Part shown: positions 9,047 through 17,800 of the stretch, one piece after another
How positions within the stretch are numbered: the first letter of the stretch is position 1
Layout: the number at the start of each line of letters is the position of its first letter
NCBI RefSeq assembly: GCF_010093085.1
Contig: NZ_MSRC01000010.1
Location: 62,001 to 126,000, forward strand
Direction of reading: 5' to 3'
Source of the DNA: Bacillus sp. SKDU12
Lineage (GTDB): Bacteria; Bacillota; Bacilli; Bacillales; Bacillaceae
Length of the DNA stretch: 64,000 nucleotides
Translations under genes and position numbers: made by a program
Notes under the pieces: model-generated
The model's input: only the letters and a program-made list of their open reading frames with translations
Database searches by the model: none
What the model was told of the DNA's origin: nothing

Positions 9047-9212
9047 GGTGAAATGGCTCCTTTTTTATGACTTGTTTTATTTTATTCTTTACAAAAACCT
9101 TCATGATTACACGAGGGCAAATGCTCACAGGGATATAGGCTTTTTTCAGGTTGCCGGCTTTTGGAAATCGTTGTACGATCTACATAGATTCCACAGAAGG
9201 AGAACAAACACG

Positions 9213-10388
9213 ATGTCACGATGTCATTTCTTTATCCTTGTGTTGCTCGTTTCCATTTCCGGTTTTTCACAAGGCATGCTGCTTCCTGTCATTTCGATTA
9301 TTTTTGAAACGAATGGGGAATCAGCCGCTATCAATGGCCTGCACGCCACAGGACTGTATATCGGCGTGCTTTTGGCTTCACCGTTTATGGAAACACCGCT
9401 CAGAAAGCTCGGATTCAAGCCGCTGATTGTCATTGGCGGAAGCCTCGTGATTGTAAGCCTGTTCGGATTTATTTGGCTCCAGTCTGTTTGGACCTGGTTC
9501 CTGCTTCGCCTATTGATCGGAATCGGCGACCACATGCTTCATTTTTCTACACAAACATGGGTAACCTCCATGTCAGCCAAACAAAATCGCGGAAGAAACT
9601 TGTCAATTTACGGGCTTTCCTTCGGCCTTGGCTTTGCCGCGGGCCCGTTTATGGTTCCGCTTGTCAAACTGAATCCGGCGCTGCCTTTTATCGTGTCCGG
9701 CTGCTTCAGCCTGTTTGCGTGGCTTTTTGTTTTCTTATTACAAAATGCATACCCGGAAACCAGTTCTTACGAAACCAAATCAGATAATAGCTTCAGACGT
9801 TTTTATCAAGCCATACTGTTTGGATGGATTGCTTTTATGCCTACATTCGGATACGGCTTTCTGGAGACAGCGCTGAACGGAAGCTTTCCTGTGTATGCAC
9901 TTCGTTTGGGGATTTCTGTAGACGCAGTGGCACTGATTCTTCCGGCATTTGCGATTGGAAGCATTATCTTTCAGTTTCCGCTTGGCATCCTCAGCGATAA
10001 ATACGGGCGGCGGAAGGTTCTGCTTGTGATTTTGCTGATAGGGGCGCTCTGCTTTTTCATCGCCGGCGTGTTCCCTTCTCCTTATGTGATTGGCTGCAGC
10101 TTTTTTGTGGCAGGAATGGCTGTCGGTTCTACCTTTACACTTGGAATCAGCTATATGACAGATCTTCTTCCACCTCACCTGCTTCCCGCGGGGAATCTGC
10201 TTTGCGGCGTTACATTCAGTCTCGGCAGCATCCTCGGCCCGATCGCCGGCGGCTGGTATATGCAAGCATTCGAAAGCGCAAACTTGTTTTATTTCATCAC
10301 GCTTACGCTTAGTGTTGTGTGGCTGGCCCTTGTGTTTGGCAAACCGAAGAGCTGGTCATCTGCTGAGACCTATTCTTCATCTTCTTAA
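9213..10388 (+). CDS. yfkF: MFS transporter, YfkF
   Basis: A 391-residue major facilitator with twelve hydrophobic segments. The start is the ATG at 9213, preceded by GAAGGAG at 9196-9202 and giving a first helix right after five residues; longer in-frame starts precede this RBS. The MFS motif between helices 8 and 9 is visible (GILSDKYGRRKVLL, ~260-275). The substrate cannot be read from the sequence; the class is typical of drug/metabolite exporters. It is divergent from chaA and ends at a strong terminator. Confidence 0.9.
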   Translation: MSRCHFFILVLLVSISGFSQGMLLPVISIIFETNGESAAINGLHATGLYIGVLLASPFMETPLRKLGFKPLIVIGGSLVIVSLFGFIWLQSVWTWFLLRLLIGIGDHMLHFSTQTWVTSMSAKQNRGRNLSIYGLSFGLGFAAGPFMVPLVKLNPALPFIVSGCFSLFAWLFVFLLQNAYPETSSYETKSDNSFRRFYQAILFGWIAFMPTFGYGFLETALNGSFPVYALRLGISVDAVALILPAFAIGSIIFQFPLGILSDKYGRRKVLLVILLIGALCFFIAGVFPSPYVIGCSFFVAGMAVGSTFTLGISYMTDLLPPHLLPAGNLLCGVTFSLGSILGPIAGGWYMQAFESANLFYFITLTLSVVWLALVFGKPKSWSSAETYSSSS

Positions 10389-10389
10389 T

Positions 10390-10424
10390 CCAAAAGCCTC
10401 CTGACAAATGTCAGGAGGCTTTTG
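10390..10424. terminator. Bidirectional terminator yfkF / small gene
   Basis: AAGCCTCCTGACA / TGTCAGGAGGCTT stem followed by TTTTG; serves yfkF and the small minus-strand gene at 10427. Confidence 0.8.
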
Positions 10425-10426
10425 TT

Positions 10427-10534
10427 CTAATGATAGCCGTTTTGTCCGTTGGCGCTTCCGCTTGTTTTATGGCTCGATTTGCTTTTCGAATTTTGTTTGT
10501 TATGGCTTCCGCCTTTTTTCGTATGTTTGGTCAT
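10427..10534 (-). CDS. Candidate 35-residue Lys/Ser/Asn/Gly-rich small protein
   Basis: Found by reading the minus strand downstream of yfkH. An ATG at 10534 follows a GGGGGG ribosome site by seven bases. The product is MTKHTKKGGSHNKQNSKSKS followed by SHKTSGSANGQNGYH, then TAG. It is strongly basic, hydrophilic and low complexity, and contains no hydrophobic helix. A terminator sits right after the stop and a 50-bp gap separates it from yfkH. The composition recalls small spore or DNA-associated proteins, but I cannot place it in a family. The good RBS and terminator argue for a real gene; codon evidence is limited by length. Confidence 0.5.
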   Translation of the reverse strand: MTKHTKKGGSHNKQNSKSKSSHKTSGSANGQNGYH

Positions 10535-10583
10535 CACATAGCCCCCCGACTTTTTTTGAACCGAAGTTCATATATAGGGTGCA

Positions 10584-11411
10584 CTAATGATAGGGATTTT
10601 CATCAGGAAGCTTTTTACGTTTATGTAAAAGAGCGTTGATTTCTCCTCCCAGGATAATTAAAATCCCGCTCAAGTAGAACCAAATCATCAGGACGATGAT
10701 ACCCCCGATGCTCCCATATGTGGCGCTATAGTTCCCAAACGTGCTGACGTAAAATGAGAACAGGGTGCTGACCACGATCCAGCCGATAGTCGCAAAGACC
10801 GCGCCCGGCATAACAAACCTGAGAGACAGCTTTTTGTTCGGCGCAATCACATACAAAGCGGAAAACACAATTAAAAGGACAAGCGGGCTGAGCCCCCAGC
10901 GAACCGCGGCCCACACAGATAAAAACAGATCCGATGCACCGGCAAAGTCAGAAGCGAGCCTCCCAATCTCCCGGCCGAATACCGGCAGGAGCAAGGCCAC
11001 TAAAATCGTAAATACCATAGCAATCGTCAGAAAAATTGAGGTTAGACGAACAATGATAAAAGAGCGGTTTTCTTCCACATCATACGCGTGGTTTAATGAG
11101 CGGACAATGGCGTTCATTCCATTAGAAGCAGACCATAAAGCCGCGATTATCCCGAAGGACAGCAATCCGCCATTTCGATTATTTAAGGTTTGCTGGGTAA
11201 TGGATTCAACGAGGGACATCGCGCTGTCAGGAGCATACTGTTTTACAACTCCCAGAACATCATCGGTCGAGATTGGAAGATACGCGGTGAGCGTCAGTAT
11301 AAAAATCAAAAATGGAAACAACGACAATAGAAAAAAATACGCCAGCTCCGCAGATTTGCTTTGCCCTTCATGAAGGCTGTATCTGCTGAAAAGCTCTTTC
11401 AAGAAGTTCAT
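10584..11411 (-). CDS. yfkH: YihY/BrkB-family membrane protein
   Basis: A 275-residue protein with six predicted membrane helices, a member of the YihY/virulence factor BrkB family once wrongly called ribonuclease BN. The N-terminal segment (RYSLHEGQSKSAELAYFFLLSLFPFLIF) and the central WSASNGMNAIVRSLN motif are typical. The ATG has GAGGTGAG six to seven bases upstream. It is the last gene of yfkJ-yfkI-yfkH, tightly spaced behind a candidate sigma-B promoter, so a role in general stress is plausible; the molecular function is unknown. Confidence 0.9.
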   Translation of the reverse strand: MNFLKELFSRYSLHEGQSKSAELAYFFLLSLFPFLIFILTLTAYLPISTDDVLGVVKQYAPDSAMSLVESITQQTLNNRNGGLLSFGIIAALWSASNGMNAIVRSLNHAYDVEENRSFIIVRLTSIFLTIAMVFTILVALLLPVFGREIGRLASDFAGASDLFLSVWAAVRWGLSPLVLLIVFSALYVIAPNKKLSLRFVMPGAVFATIGWIVVSTLFSFYVSTFGNYSATYGSIGGIIVLMIWFYLSGILIILGGEINALLHKRKKLPDENPYH

Positions 11412-11434
11412 GTTGTCTCACCTCGGCTATTCGA

Positions 11435-11752
11435 TCATTTTTTAGAAAAGTGCTCTTTCGTTTCTTGTACGAGCTCCATCACTTGCGGTGTTGTTTTTTT
11501 CAGCTCTTTCACCTGCTGGCTGACAAAGCCAACTTCATCTGACAGCGTTTGGGCCAGCTTTTTGGCTTTATCCACCTTTGTAATGACTGTGTTTTTCAAC
11601 AGCTCCGGATTGGTCTTGTATAGTGAAAGTGTATGCTTGCATGTCAGCCATCTCATGCCGCACGCCTGTCTTGTTGGCTTATGAAGCAGTGATAACGCCG
11701 CGCCTGCCGCAGCTCCGAGAAACATTCCTTTTAGCATCAAACGTTCGTTATT
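11435..11752 (-). CDS. yfkI: YtxH-like general stress membrane-anchored protein YfkI
   Basis: A 105-residue protein. The start is the ATG at 11752, behind AAAGGGGA, which lies just past the end of yfkJ. The N-terminus has a short Gly/Ala hydrophobic stretch (GMFLGAAAGAALSLL, ~10-24), which resembles the membrane anchor of YtxH/YhaH stress proteins. The rest is a long charged helix rich in Lys/Glu and likely a coiled coil. It sits between yfkJ and yfkH in a putative sigma-B operon. Function unknown. Confidence 0.82.
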   Translation of the reverse strand, partial: NNERLMLKGMFLGAAAGAALSLLHKPTRQACGMRWLTCKHTLSLYKTNPELLKNTVITKVDKAKKLAQTLSDEVGFVSQQVKELKKTTPQVMELVQETKEHFSKK

Positions 11753-11772
11753 CATGCAAATTCCCCTTTCAC

Positions 11773-12243
11773 TCACAATTGTTTTTCTTTTTGAATGGCT
11801 GCAAGCAAATGCTCACAGCCCGATTTGATTAATTGGCAAACCTCTTCAAAGTTTCCTGTGTAGTAAGGATCAGGAATGTCAGCCAAATCTGAATCGTCAA
11901 CATAGTCCAAGAGCCTTTTGATATGTGACGTGTTTTTAAAACCTGCCATGCTTCTGAGACTCCCGATATTTTCTGCATCCATCGCAACGATGTAATCAAA
12001 ATCGGCCAAATCCTGTTCGCTGACTTGACGCGCCAGCATGCCTTCATAGCTGATACCTTCTCTTCGCAATATCTCCTGTGTTCCTTGATGCGGCGGATTA
12101 CCGATGTGCCAGCCGCCGATACCGGCTGAATCTGTCTTGATTTTCCCCTCTAATCCTTTTTTGGCTGCCAAGTCCCGAAAAATCGCTTCTGCCATCGGAG
12201 AACGGCAAATGTTTCCTAAACAAACAAATAACACGCTTATCAT
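11773..12243 (-). CDS. yfkJ: Low-molecular-weight protein tyrosine phosphatase
   Basis: A 156-residue LMW-PTP. The catalytic loop CLGNICRS is at residues 8-15 (C-x5-R-S), and the general-acid loop DPYYTG is near residue 125. The start is the ATG at 12243, nine bases after GGGAGG; a TTG three codons earlier abuts the RBS and is unlikely. It dephosphorylates phosphotyrosine on proteins in the cytoplasm. YfkJ in B. subtilis is known as an active LMW-PTP, and a link to stress tolerance fits the sigma-B-like promoter in front. First gene of the yfkJ-yfkI-yfkH operon. Confidence 0.94.
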   Translation of the reverse strand: MISVLFVCLGNICRSPMAEAIFRDLAAKKGLEGKIKTDSAGIGGWHIGNPPHQGTQEILRREGISYEGMLARQVSEQDLADFDYIVAMDAENIGSLRSMAGFKNTSHIKRLLDYVDDSDLADIPDPYYTGNFEEVCQLIKSGCEHLLAAIQKEKQL

Positions 12244-12264
12244 GCTGTACAACCTCCCTATTCT

Positions 12265-12290
12265 TTGCCCTTATTTCTTTAAAAAGAAAC
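12265..12290 (-). promoter_or_regulatory. Candidate sigma-B promoter of yfkJIH
   Basis: GTTTCT (12290-12285), 14-bp spacer, GGGCAA (12270-12265); matches the sigma-B pattern GTTTaa-N12-15-GGGtAt well. It lies ~20 bp before the yfkJ start, with GGGAGG between them. Confidence 0.55.
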
Positions 12291-12445
12291 CTTTATGACT
12301 ATCTTAGTAGGAAGTTCATGACCTTTTCAACTGATGTCTCCATTTTTTTCAAGCAGCAGCTAGCTTTTAGAATAGGGTTTTTTTCTGATCGAATTCTGTT
12401 AGAATAAAATATACCGAAAATCGCTCAAAGAAAGGATGGAACCAC

Positions 12446-12661
12446 TTGTCCAGTCTAAATACAGAAACATTAACGCAAATGATTGAAGAGATTTCCCAAA
12501 AACTGAACATGCTGAACGTCGGCGTGATCAAAGCGGAGGACTTCAGTGATGAAAAGATTGAAGACCTCACATACCTTCACAGCATGGTGATGAAAAAACA
12601 ATCTTTCAGCCCAAGTGAAATGCAGGCGATCGCACAGGAATTAGCCTCACTTCGTAAATAA
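12446..12661 (+). CDS. yfkK: UPF0435/DUF1128 small protein YfkK
   Basis: A 71-residue acidic, helical protein of the DUF1128 family, conserved in Bacillaceae. It starts with TTG at 12446 behind AAAGGATGG; no better ATG exists in frame before residue 12. No motif suggests a reaction and there is no signal or membrane segment. It is divergent from the yfkJ operon and is followed by its own terminator. Function unknown. Confidence 0.85.
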   Translation: MSSLNTETLTQMIEEISQKLNMLNVGVIKAEDFSDEKIEDLTYLHSMVMKKQSFSPSEMQAIAQELASLRK

Positions 12662-12663
12662 AT

Positions 12664-12698
12664 GAGACTGGCCGGTAACTCGGCGAGTCTTTTTTATA
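12664..12698 (+). terminator. yfkK terminator
   Basis: AGACTGGCCG / CGGCGAGTCT stem followed by TTTTT. Confidence 0.75.
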
Positions 12699-12830
12699 CA
12701 TTGCCCCAAAACCAGTGTTTCTTACAACAAACGTCATTCGCATTATTTTATGATGCGGCAGGGGGGCTTTCGCTTTCCGCTATTTGGCCGGTAAAGACCA
12801 TGTTCGAAAAAGATTTGAAGGAGTACAAGC

Positions 12831-14021
12831 ATGAAAACGACACCAATCAAGACAGCATCCGGAATGTATATCAATTACTTCTTTTTGGGAATGGTCAACA
12901 TCATTCTCGCATCCAATATGTCTTCTTTAACGAAACAGTGGAATACCGATCCGACCGGCATTAGCTATGTCATCGCCGCTATCGGGTTCGGCAAGCTGCT
13001 GACATACGGCATTTCGGGCATTTTATCAGATAAAATCGGCAGAAAACCGCTTGTTGTCGCTTCCGCGGGAATTATGGCCGTCTTTTTAGTCGGTATTCCT
13101 TTATCACCAAGCTATGAATTGGCATTTGTGTTCGCTCTATTAGCCGGAGTCGCAAATTCAGCGATGGATGCTGGAACCTATCCAGCCCTAACCGAGCTCT
13201 TCCCGGCTGCTTCCGGTTCGGCGAATGTCTTAGTCAAAGCCTTTATGTCTGTCGGGGCCGCGCTTTTGCCGCTTTTGATCACGTTTTTATCAGACCGCAG
13301 CCTGTTTTACGGATTTGCTTTTTATCTCCCGGCAGCTGTCTATGCGCTGAATATCATTTATTTATCAACGCTATCGTTTCCTAAGAGACAGAAGAAGCCG
13401 ACTGACAGCAGCAAACAGAAATCGTCCGCTTTCTTGTCTGAACCTGTTTTTCAGAAAGAAGGCACTGCACTGATCATTATCGGTTTTACATCAACGGCTT
13501 TATTTACCGTTTCTCAAATCTGGCTCCCGAGCTACGCGCAAAAGGCTGCCGGTTTAGCTGAAGCAGCATCCGTGCAATTGCTGAGCTATTACAGTATAGG
13601 GTCTCTGACATCGGTATTATTATTAGCCGTTTTGCTGAACAGATGGGTAAAGCCAGTCATGATTACGCTCTTATATCCTGTTATTACTTTATGTACGCTT
13701 GCAGTCATGCTGACCGTCCATATTCCGGTTGTGCTTGACATCACCGCCTTTTTCTTAGGTTTTTCTACTGCGGGTGTGTTTCAAATTACCATTACCTTAA
13801 TGACAGAGCTTTTCTGGAAGCGAAAAGGAACCGTTACCGGAATTGTAGCGACCGCTTCAAGCATCGCGTCCATCCTGCTGCCGATTGCCACCGGGCTCAT
13901 CGCAAAAGCTGGAGGCATCGCCCATATCTTTATGTTCGACTTTGGCATAGCAGTCATCGGAACCGCCGCTGCCGCCTTCTTATATTACAGATATAAGAAA
14001 CTGACAAGTGTTCAATCATAA
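12831..14021 (+). CDS. yfkL: MFS transporter, YfkL
   Basis: A 396-residue major facilitator with twelve hydrophobic segments. The loop 2-3 motif GILSDKIGRKPL is near residue 62, and a charged central loop separates the two halves (RQKKPTDSSKQK, ~190-200). GAAGGAG lies seven bases before the ATG at 12831. It resembles predicted sugar/shikimate-type or drug transporters; the substrate is unknown. It ends at a terminator shared with the convergent yfkM. Confidence 0.9.
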   Translation: MKTTPIKTASGMYINYFFLGMVNIILASNMSSLTKQWNTDPTGISYVIAAIGFGKLLTYGISGILSDKIGRKPLVVASAGIMAVFLVGIPLSPSYELAFVFALLAGVANSAMDAGTYPALTELFPAASGSANVLVKAFMSVGAALLPLLITFLSDRSLFYGFAFYLPAAVYALNIIYLSTLSFPKRQKKPTDSSKQKSSAFLSEPVFQKEGTALIIIGFTSTALFTVSQIWLPSYAQKAAGLAEAASVQLLSYYSIGSLTSVLLLAVLLNRWVKPVMITLLYPVITLCTLAVMLTVHIPVVLDITAFFLGFSTAGVFQITITLMTELFWKRKGTVTGIVATASSIASILLPIATGLIAKAGGIAHIFMFDFGIAVIGTAAAAFLYYRYKKLTSVQS

Positions 14022-14027
14022 GCAATA

Positions 14028-14062
14028 AAAAAACGGACGCCCGAAAGCGTCCGTTTTTTCTT
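14028..14062. terminator. Bidirectional terminator yfkL/yfkM
   Basis: AACGGACGC / GCGTCCGTT stem with long A and T tracts on both sides. Confidence 0.9.
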
Positions 14063-14579
14063 ATTTCTCAAGCAATGCCAATGATTCGCGATTAAATGCC
14101 GGAATATCATCTGGTGTACGGCTAGTGACCAATTGGTTTTGGCAAACAACCACTTCTTGGTCCACAACGTTGGCACCAGCGTTTTCCATGTCAATACGAA
14201 TGGACGTATAACCTGTCGCTTTTCGGCCATCGAGCGCTTTCGCGTTGATTAAAAGCTGCGGTCCGTGGCAAATCGCAAATACTGGTTTTTTATCTGTCAT
14301 AAATGATTTTGTAAATTGAACGAAACGGTCATCAGCGCGAAGCTGGTCTGGTGAAAACCCGCCGGGAATCAAAAGCGCATCAAAGTCTGAAGGATCGACG
14401 TCATCGATGGACGCGTCAACTGTTACTTCCGCGTTCCCTTGCTTGCCTTTAACTGTTTTTCCTTTTTCATTTTCGATAACAGTCAGCTCATGTCCCGCTT
14501 CTTTAAAAGCTTTCGCAGGTTCAGTGTACTCACTGTCCTCAAAATAATCTGTTAAAACAACTGCAATTTTTTTTCCCAT
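14061..14579 (-). CDS. yfkM: DJ-1/PfpI-family general stress protein 18
   Basis: A 172-residue DJ-1/PfpI superfamily protein, probably a deglycase or chaperone-like stress factor. The nucleophile-elbow cysteine is Cys104 in FAICHGPQ, with His105 next to it. An acidic residue early in the chain (FEDSEYTEP, ~13-21) completes the usual site. RBS GGGAGG is seven bases before the ATG. A near-consensus sigma-B promoter lies 41-65 bp upstream, which agrees with its known status as GSP18 of the B. subtilis general stress regulon. Confidence 0.95.
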   Translation of the reverse strand: MGKKIAVVLTDYFEDSEYTEPAKAFKEAGHELTVIENEKGKTVKGKQGNAEVTVDASIDDVDPSDFDALLIPGGFSPDQLRADDRFVQFTKSFMTDKKPVFAICHGPQLLINAKALDGRKATGYTSIRIDMENAGANVVDQEVVVCQNQLVTSRTPDDIPAFNRESLALLEK

Positions 14580-14619
14580 GATTCATAACCTCCCGCTTAA
14601 TTTGTCTACATAAAACAAT

Positions 14620-14644
14620 CTACCCCAGCCACACTAAAATAAAC
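14620..14644 (-). promoter_or_regulatory. Sigma-B promoter of yfkM
   Basis: GTTTAT (14644-14639), 13-bp spacer, GGGTAG (14625-14620): a near-perfect match to GTTTAA-N13-GGGTAT. Confidence 0.8.
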
Positions 14645-14725
14645 ATTTTAAGGCCTGACAAACGATAGTCACAAATACCCGATATGTATCACAGATTTTA
14701 TTACATAATACTCATTTTTCTCTCT

Positions 14726-14779
14726 TTTACAATTATTATAAAGAAACATCTACAAATAGTTACAAAATATTCTTACAAT
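14726..14779 (+). promoter_or_regulatory. Candidate PhoP boxes and promoter of yfkN
   Basis: TTACA-like hexamers recur at 14726-14731 (TTTACA), 14749-14754 (TCTACA), 14760-14765 (TTACAA) and 14773-14778 (TTACAA). The middle pair has the 6-5-6 spacing of PhoP half-sites (TT[AC]ACA). The last overlaps a possible -10, TACAAT (14774-14779). A phosphate-starvation response suits a 5'-nucleotidase, but this is inference. Confidence 0.4.
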
Positions 14780-14818
14780 AGGAGCTGTAACACAATTTCG
14801 TTGAAAGGTGGAGAACTG

Positions 14819-17800
14819 GTGAGAATACAGAAAAGACGAACACACGTCGGAAGCATTCTCCGTATTCTTTTGCCCCCAATTATGATACTTGGCCTAATCC
14901 TTCCCACACCCCCCATTCATGCAAAAGAAAACGCCGTCTCTCAGGTACAGCTGAGTATTTTGGCCACGACTGACATTCATGCCAATATGATGGATTACGA
15001 TTATTACAGCGACAAAGAAACGACCGATTTCGGGCTGGCGAGAACGGCACAGCTAATTGAAAAGCACCGTGAGCAAAACCCGAACACCCTGCTCGTCGAT
15101 AACGGTGACTTGATTCAAGGAAATCCGCTCGGTGAATATGCGGTGAAATACGAAAAAGACAACATTATCTCCGGCGAGAAAACCCACCCGATTATCAGCG
15201 TCATGAATGCGTTACAATACGATGCCGGCACATTGGGGAATCATGAATTTAACTACGGGCTCGACTTTCTCGACAGTACGATCAAAGGAGCCGATTTCCC
15301 GATTGTTAATGCCAACGTCAAAACAACAAGCGGCAAACACCGTTATACGCCGTATGTCATGAAAGAAAAAACCGTCACTGATAAAAACGGCCATGAGCAG
15401 AAAATAAAGATTGGCTACATAGGCTTTGTTCCGCCGCAAATCATGACTTGGGACAAAAAGAATCTCGACGGCCAGGTTCAGGTGCAGAATATTGTAGAAT
15501 CCGCTAATGAAACGATCCCGAAAATGAAGGCGGAAGGCGCAGATATCATCATTGCCCTTGCTCACACCGGCATTGAAAAACAGGCGCAATCACCAGACGC
15601 AGAAAACGCCGTGTTTGACCTTGCTACAAAAACAAAAGGCATTGACGCGATTATCTCGGGCCATCAACACGGACTCTTCCCTTCCGCCGAGTATGCCGGT
15701 GTTTCTCAATTCGATGTAGAAAAAGGAACGATTAACGGCATTCCTGTCGTCATGTCAAGCAGCTGGGGCAAATACTTAGGCGTGATTGACCTCACACTCG
15801 AAAAGAAGGACGGCTCGTGGAAGGTGGCAGATTCCAGAGGCAGTATTGAATCCATTGCCAGCACTGTCACATCCCGAAACAAAACAGTCACAAACACCAT
15901 TCAGCAAACACACCAAAACACATTGAAATATGTCAGAAAACCAGTCGGCAAAACGGAAGCAGATATTAACAGCTTCTTTGCTCAGGTCAAAGATGACCCT
16001 TCCATCCAAATCGTGACTGATGCTCAAAGATGGTATGCCGAAAAGGAAATGAAGGATACCAAGTACAAGGACCTCCCCATTTTGTCCGCGGGAGCGCCGT
16101 TTAAAGCAGGCGGCAGAAACGGAGCCAATTACTATACGAACATTCCAGCCGGAGATCTTGCTATTAAAAATGTCGGTGACTTGTATCTTTACGATAATAC
16201 CGTTCAGATCGTCAAGCTGACAGGCAGTGAGGTCAAGGACTGGCTTGACATGTCGGCAGGCCAATTCAATCAAATTGATCCGTCAAAAGGCGGAGATCAA
16301 GCTTTGCTGAATGACAGCTTCCGCTCCTATAATTTTGACGTGATTGACGGCGTCACATATCAAGTCGATGTAACAAAACCAGCAAAATACAATGAGAGCG
16401 GAAAAGTGATCAATGCCAACTCATCGCGGATCAGCAATCTTTCCTATAAAGGCAAGCCGATCAGCTCAAGTCAGGAATTTCTCGTTGTCACCAATAATTA
16501 CCGCGCGTCCGGAGGCGGCGGTTTCCCTCATCTGACGAGCGATAAAATTGTCCATGGCTCCGCTGTTGAAAACAGACAGGTGCTGATGGATTACATTATT
16601 GAACAAAAAACAGTCAATCCAAAAGCGGACAACAACTGGTCAATCGCGCCTGTTTCCGGAACGAATTTGACGTTTGAATCCTCACTATTGGCCAAACCTT
16701 TCGCTGATAAGGCGGACGATGTCGCTTATGTAGGTGAGTCTGTGAATGAAGGCTATGGTGTGTACAAGCTGCAATTCGACGACGATTCAAATCCAGCCCC
16801 TCCCAAAGACGGACTGTGGGATCTGACTGTCATGCACACGAATGATACGCATGCCCATCTCGATGACGCAGCGAGACGAATGACGAAAATCAGCGAAGTG
16901 CGAAGTGAAACAGATCACAACATTCTCCTTGACGCTGGGGATGTGTTTTCCGGTGATCTGTATTTTACAAAATGGAACGGTTTAGCTGATTTGACGTTCA
17001 TGAACATGATGGGCTATGATGCCATGACCTTCGGAAACCACGAATTTGATAAAGGCCCGACAGTGCTTTCTGATTTTCTCAGCGGAAACGGTGCAGCCGT
17101 AGATCCGGCAAACCTATACCAATTTGCAGCACCGACATTTCCAGTCGTCAGTGCAAACGTAGATGTGGCAAATGAGCCTAAACTGAGACCATTTGCAAAA
17201 AAGCCGCAAACCTTTACAGCAGGTGAAAAGAAGAAGCCCGGCATCCACCCTTACATTCTGTTAGACGTTGACGGTGAGAAAGTTGCCGTATTCGGACTGA
17301 CAACGGAAGATACAGCCACCACATCAAGCCCGGGCAAAAGCATTGTCTTTCATGATGTGTTTGAAACCGCGCAAAACACAGTTAAAACGATTCAGGAAAA
17401 AGAAAAAGTAAACAAAATTATCGCTTTAACCCATATCGGACATAACCGCGATCTAGAGCTAGCTAAAAAAGTAAAAGGCATTGACTTGATCATTGGCGGA
17501 CACACCCATACTCTCGTGGACAAAATAGAGGTTGTGGACAACGAAGAACCGACAATTGTGGCCCAAGCAAAAGATTACGGCCAATTTCTAGGCCGCGTTG
17601 ACGTCACATTTAATGAAAACGGCGTTGTGCAAACAGATAAATCAAATCTAAGCGTGCTGCCGATTGACGAACATACAGAAGAAAACGCAGAAGCCAAAAA
17701 AGAGCTTGATCAGTTCAAAAGTGAATTAGAGGACGTTAAAAATGAAAAAGTCGGCTACACGGATGTGGCGCTTGACGGCCAGCGTGAGCATGTGCGATCG

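Noticed and set aside
9780..10265. 161-residue minus-strand open frame opposite yfkF
   Set aside because: His/Lys/Arg-rich composition typical of an antisense membrane-protein frame.
10765..11373. 202-residue plus-strand open frame opposite yfkH
   Set aside because: Antisense shadow of a membrane protein gene; low-quality composition and no RBS.
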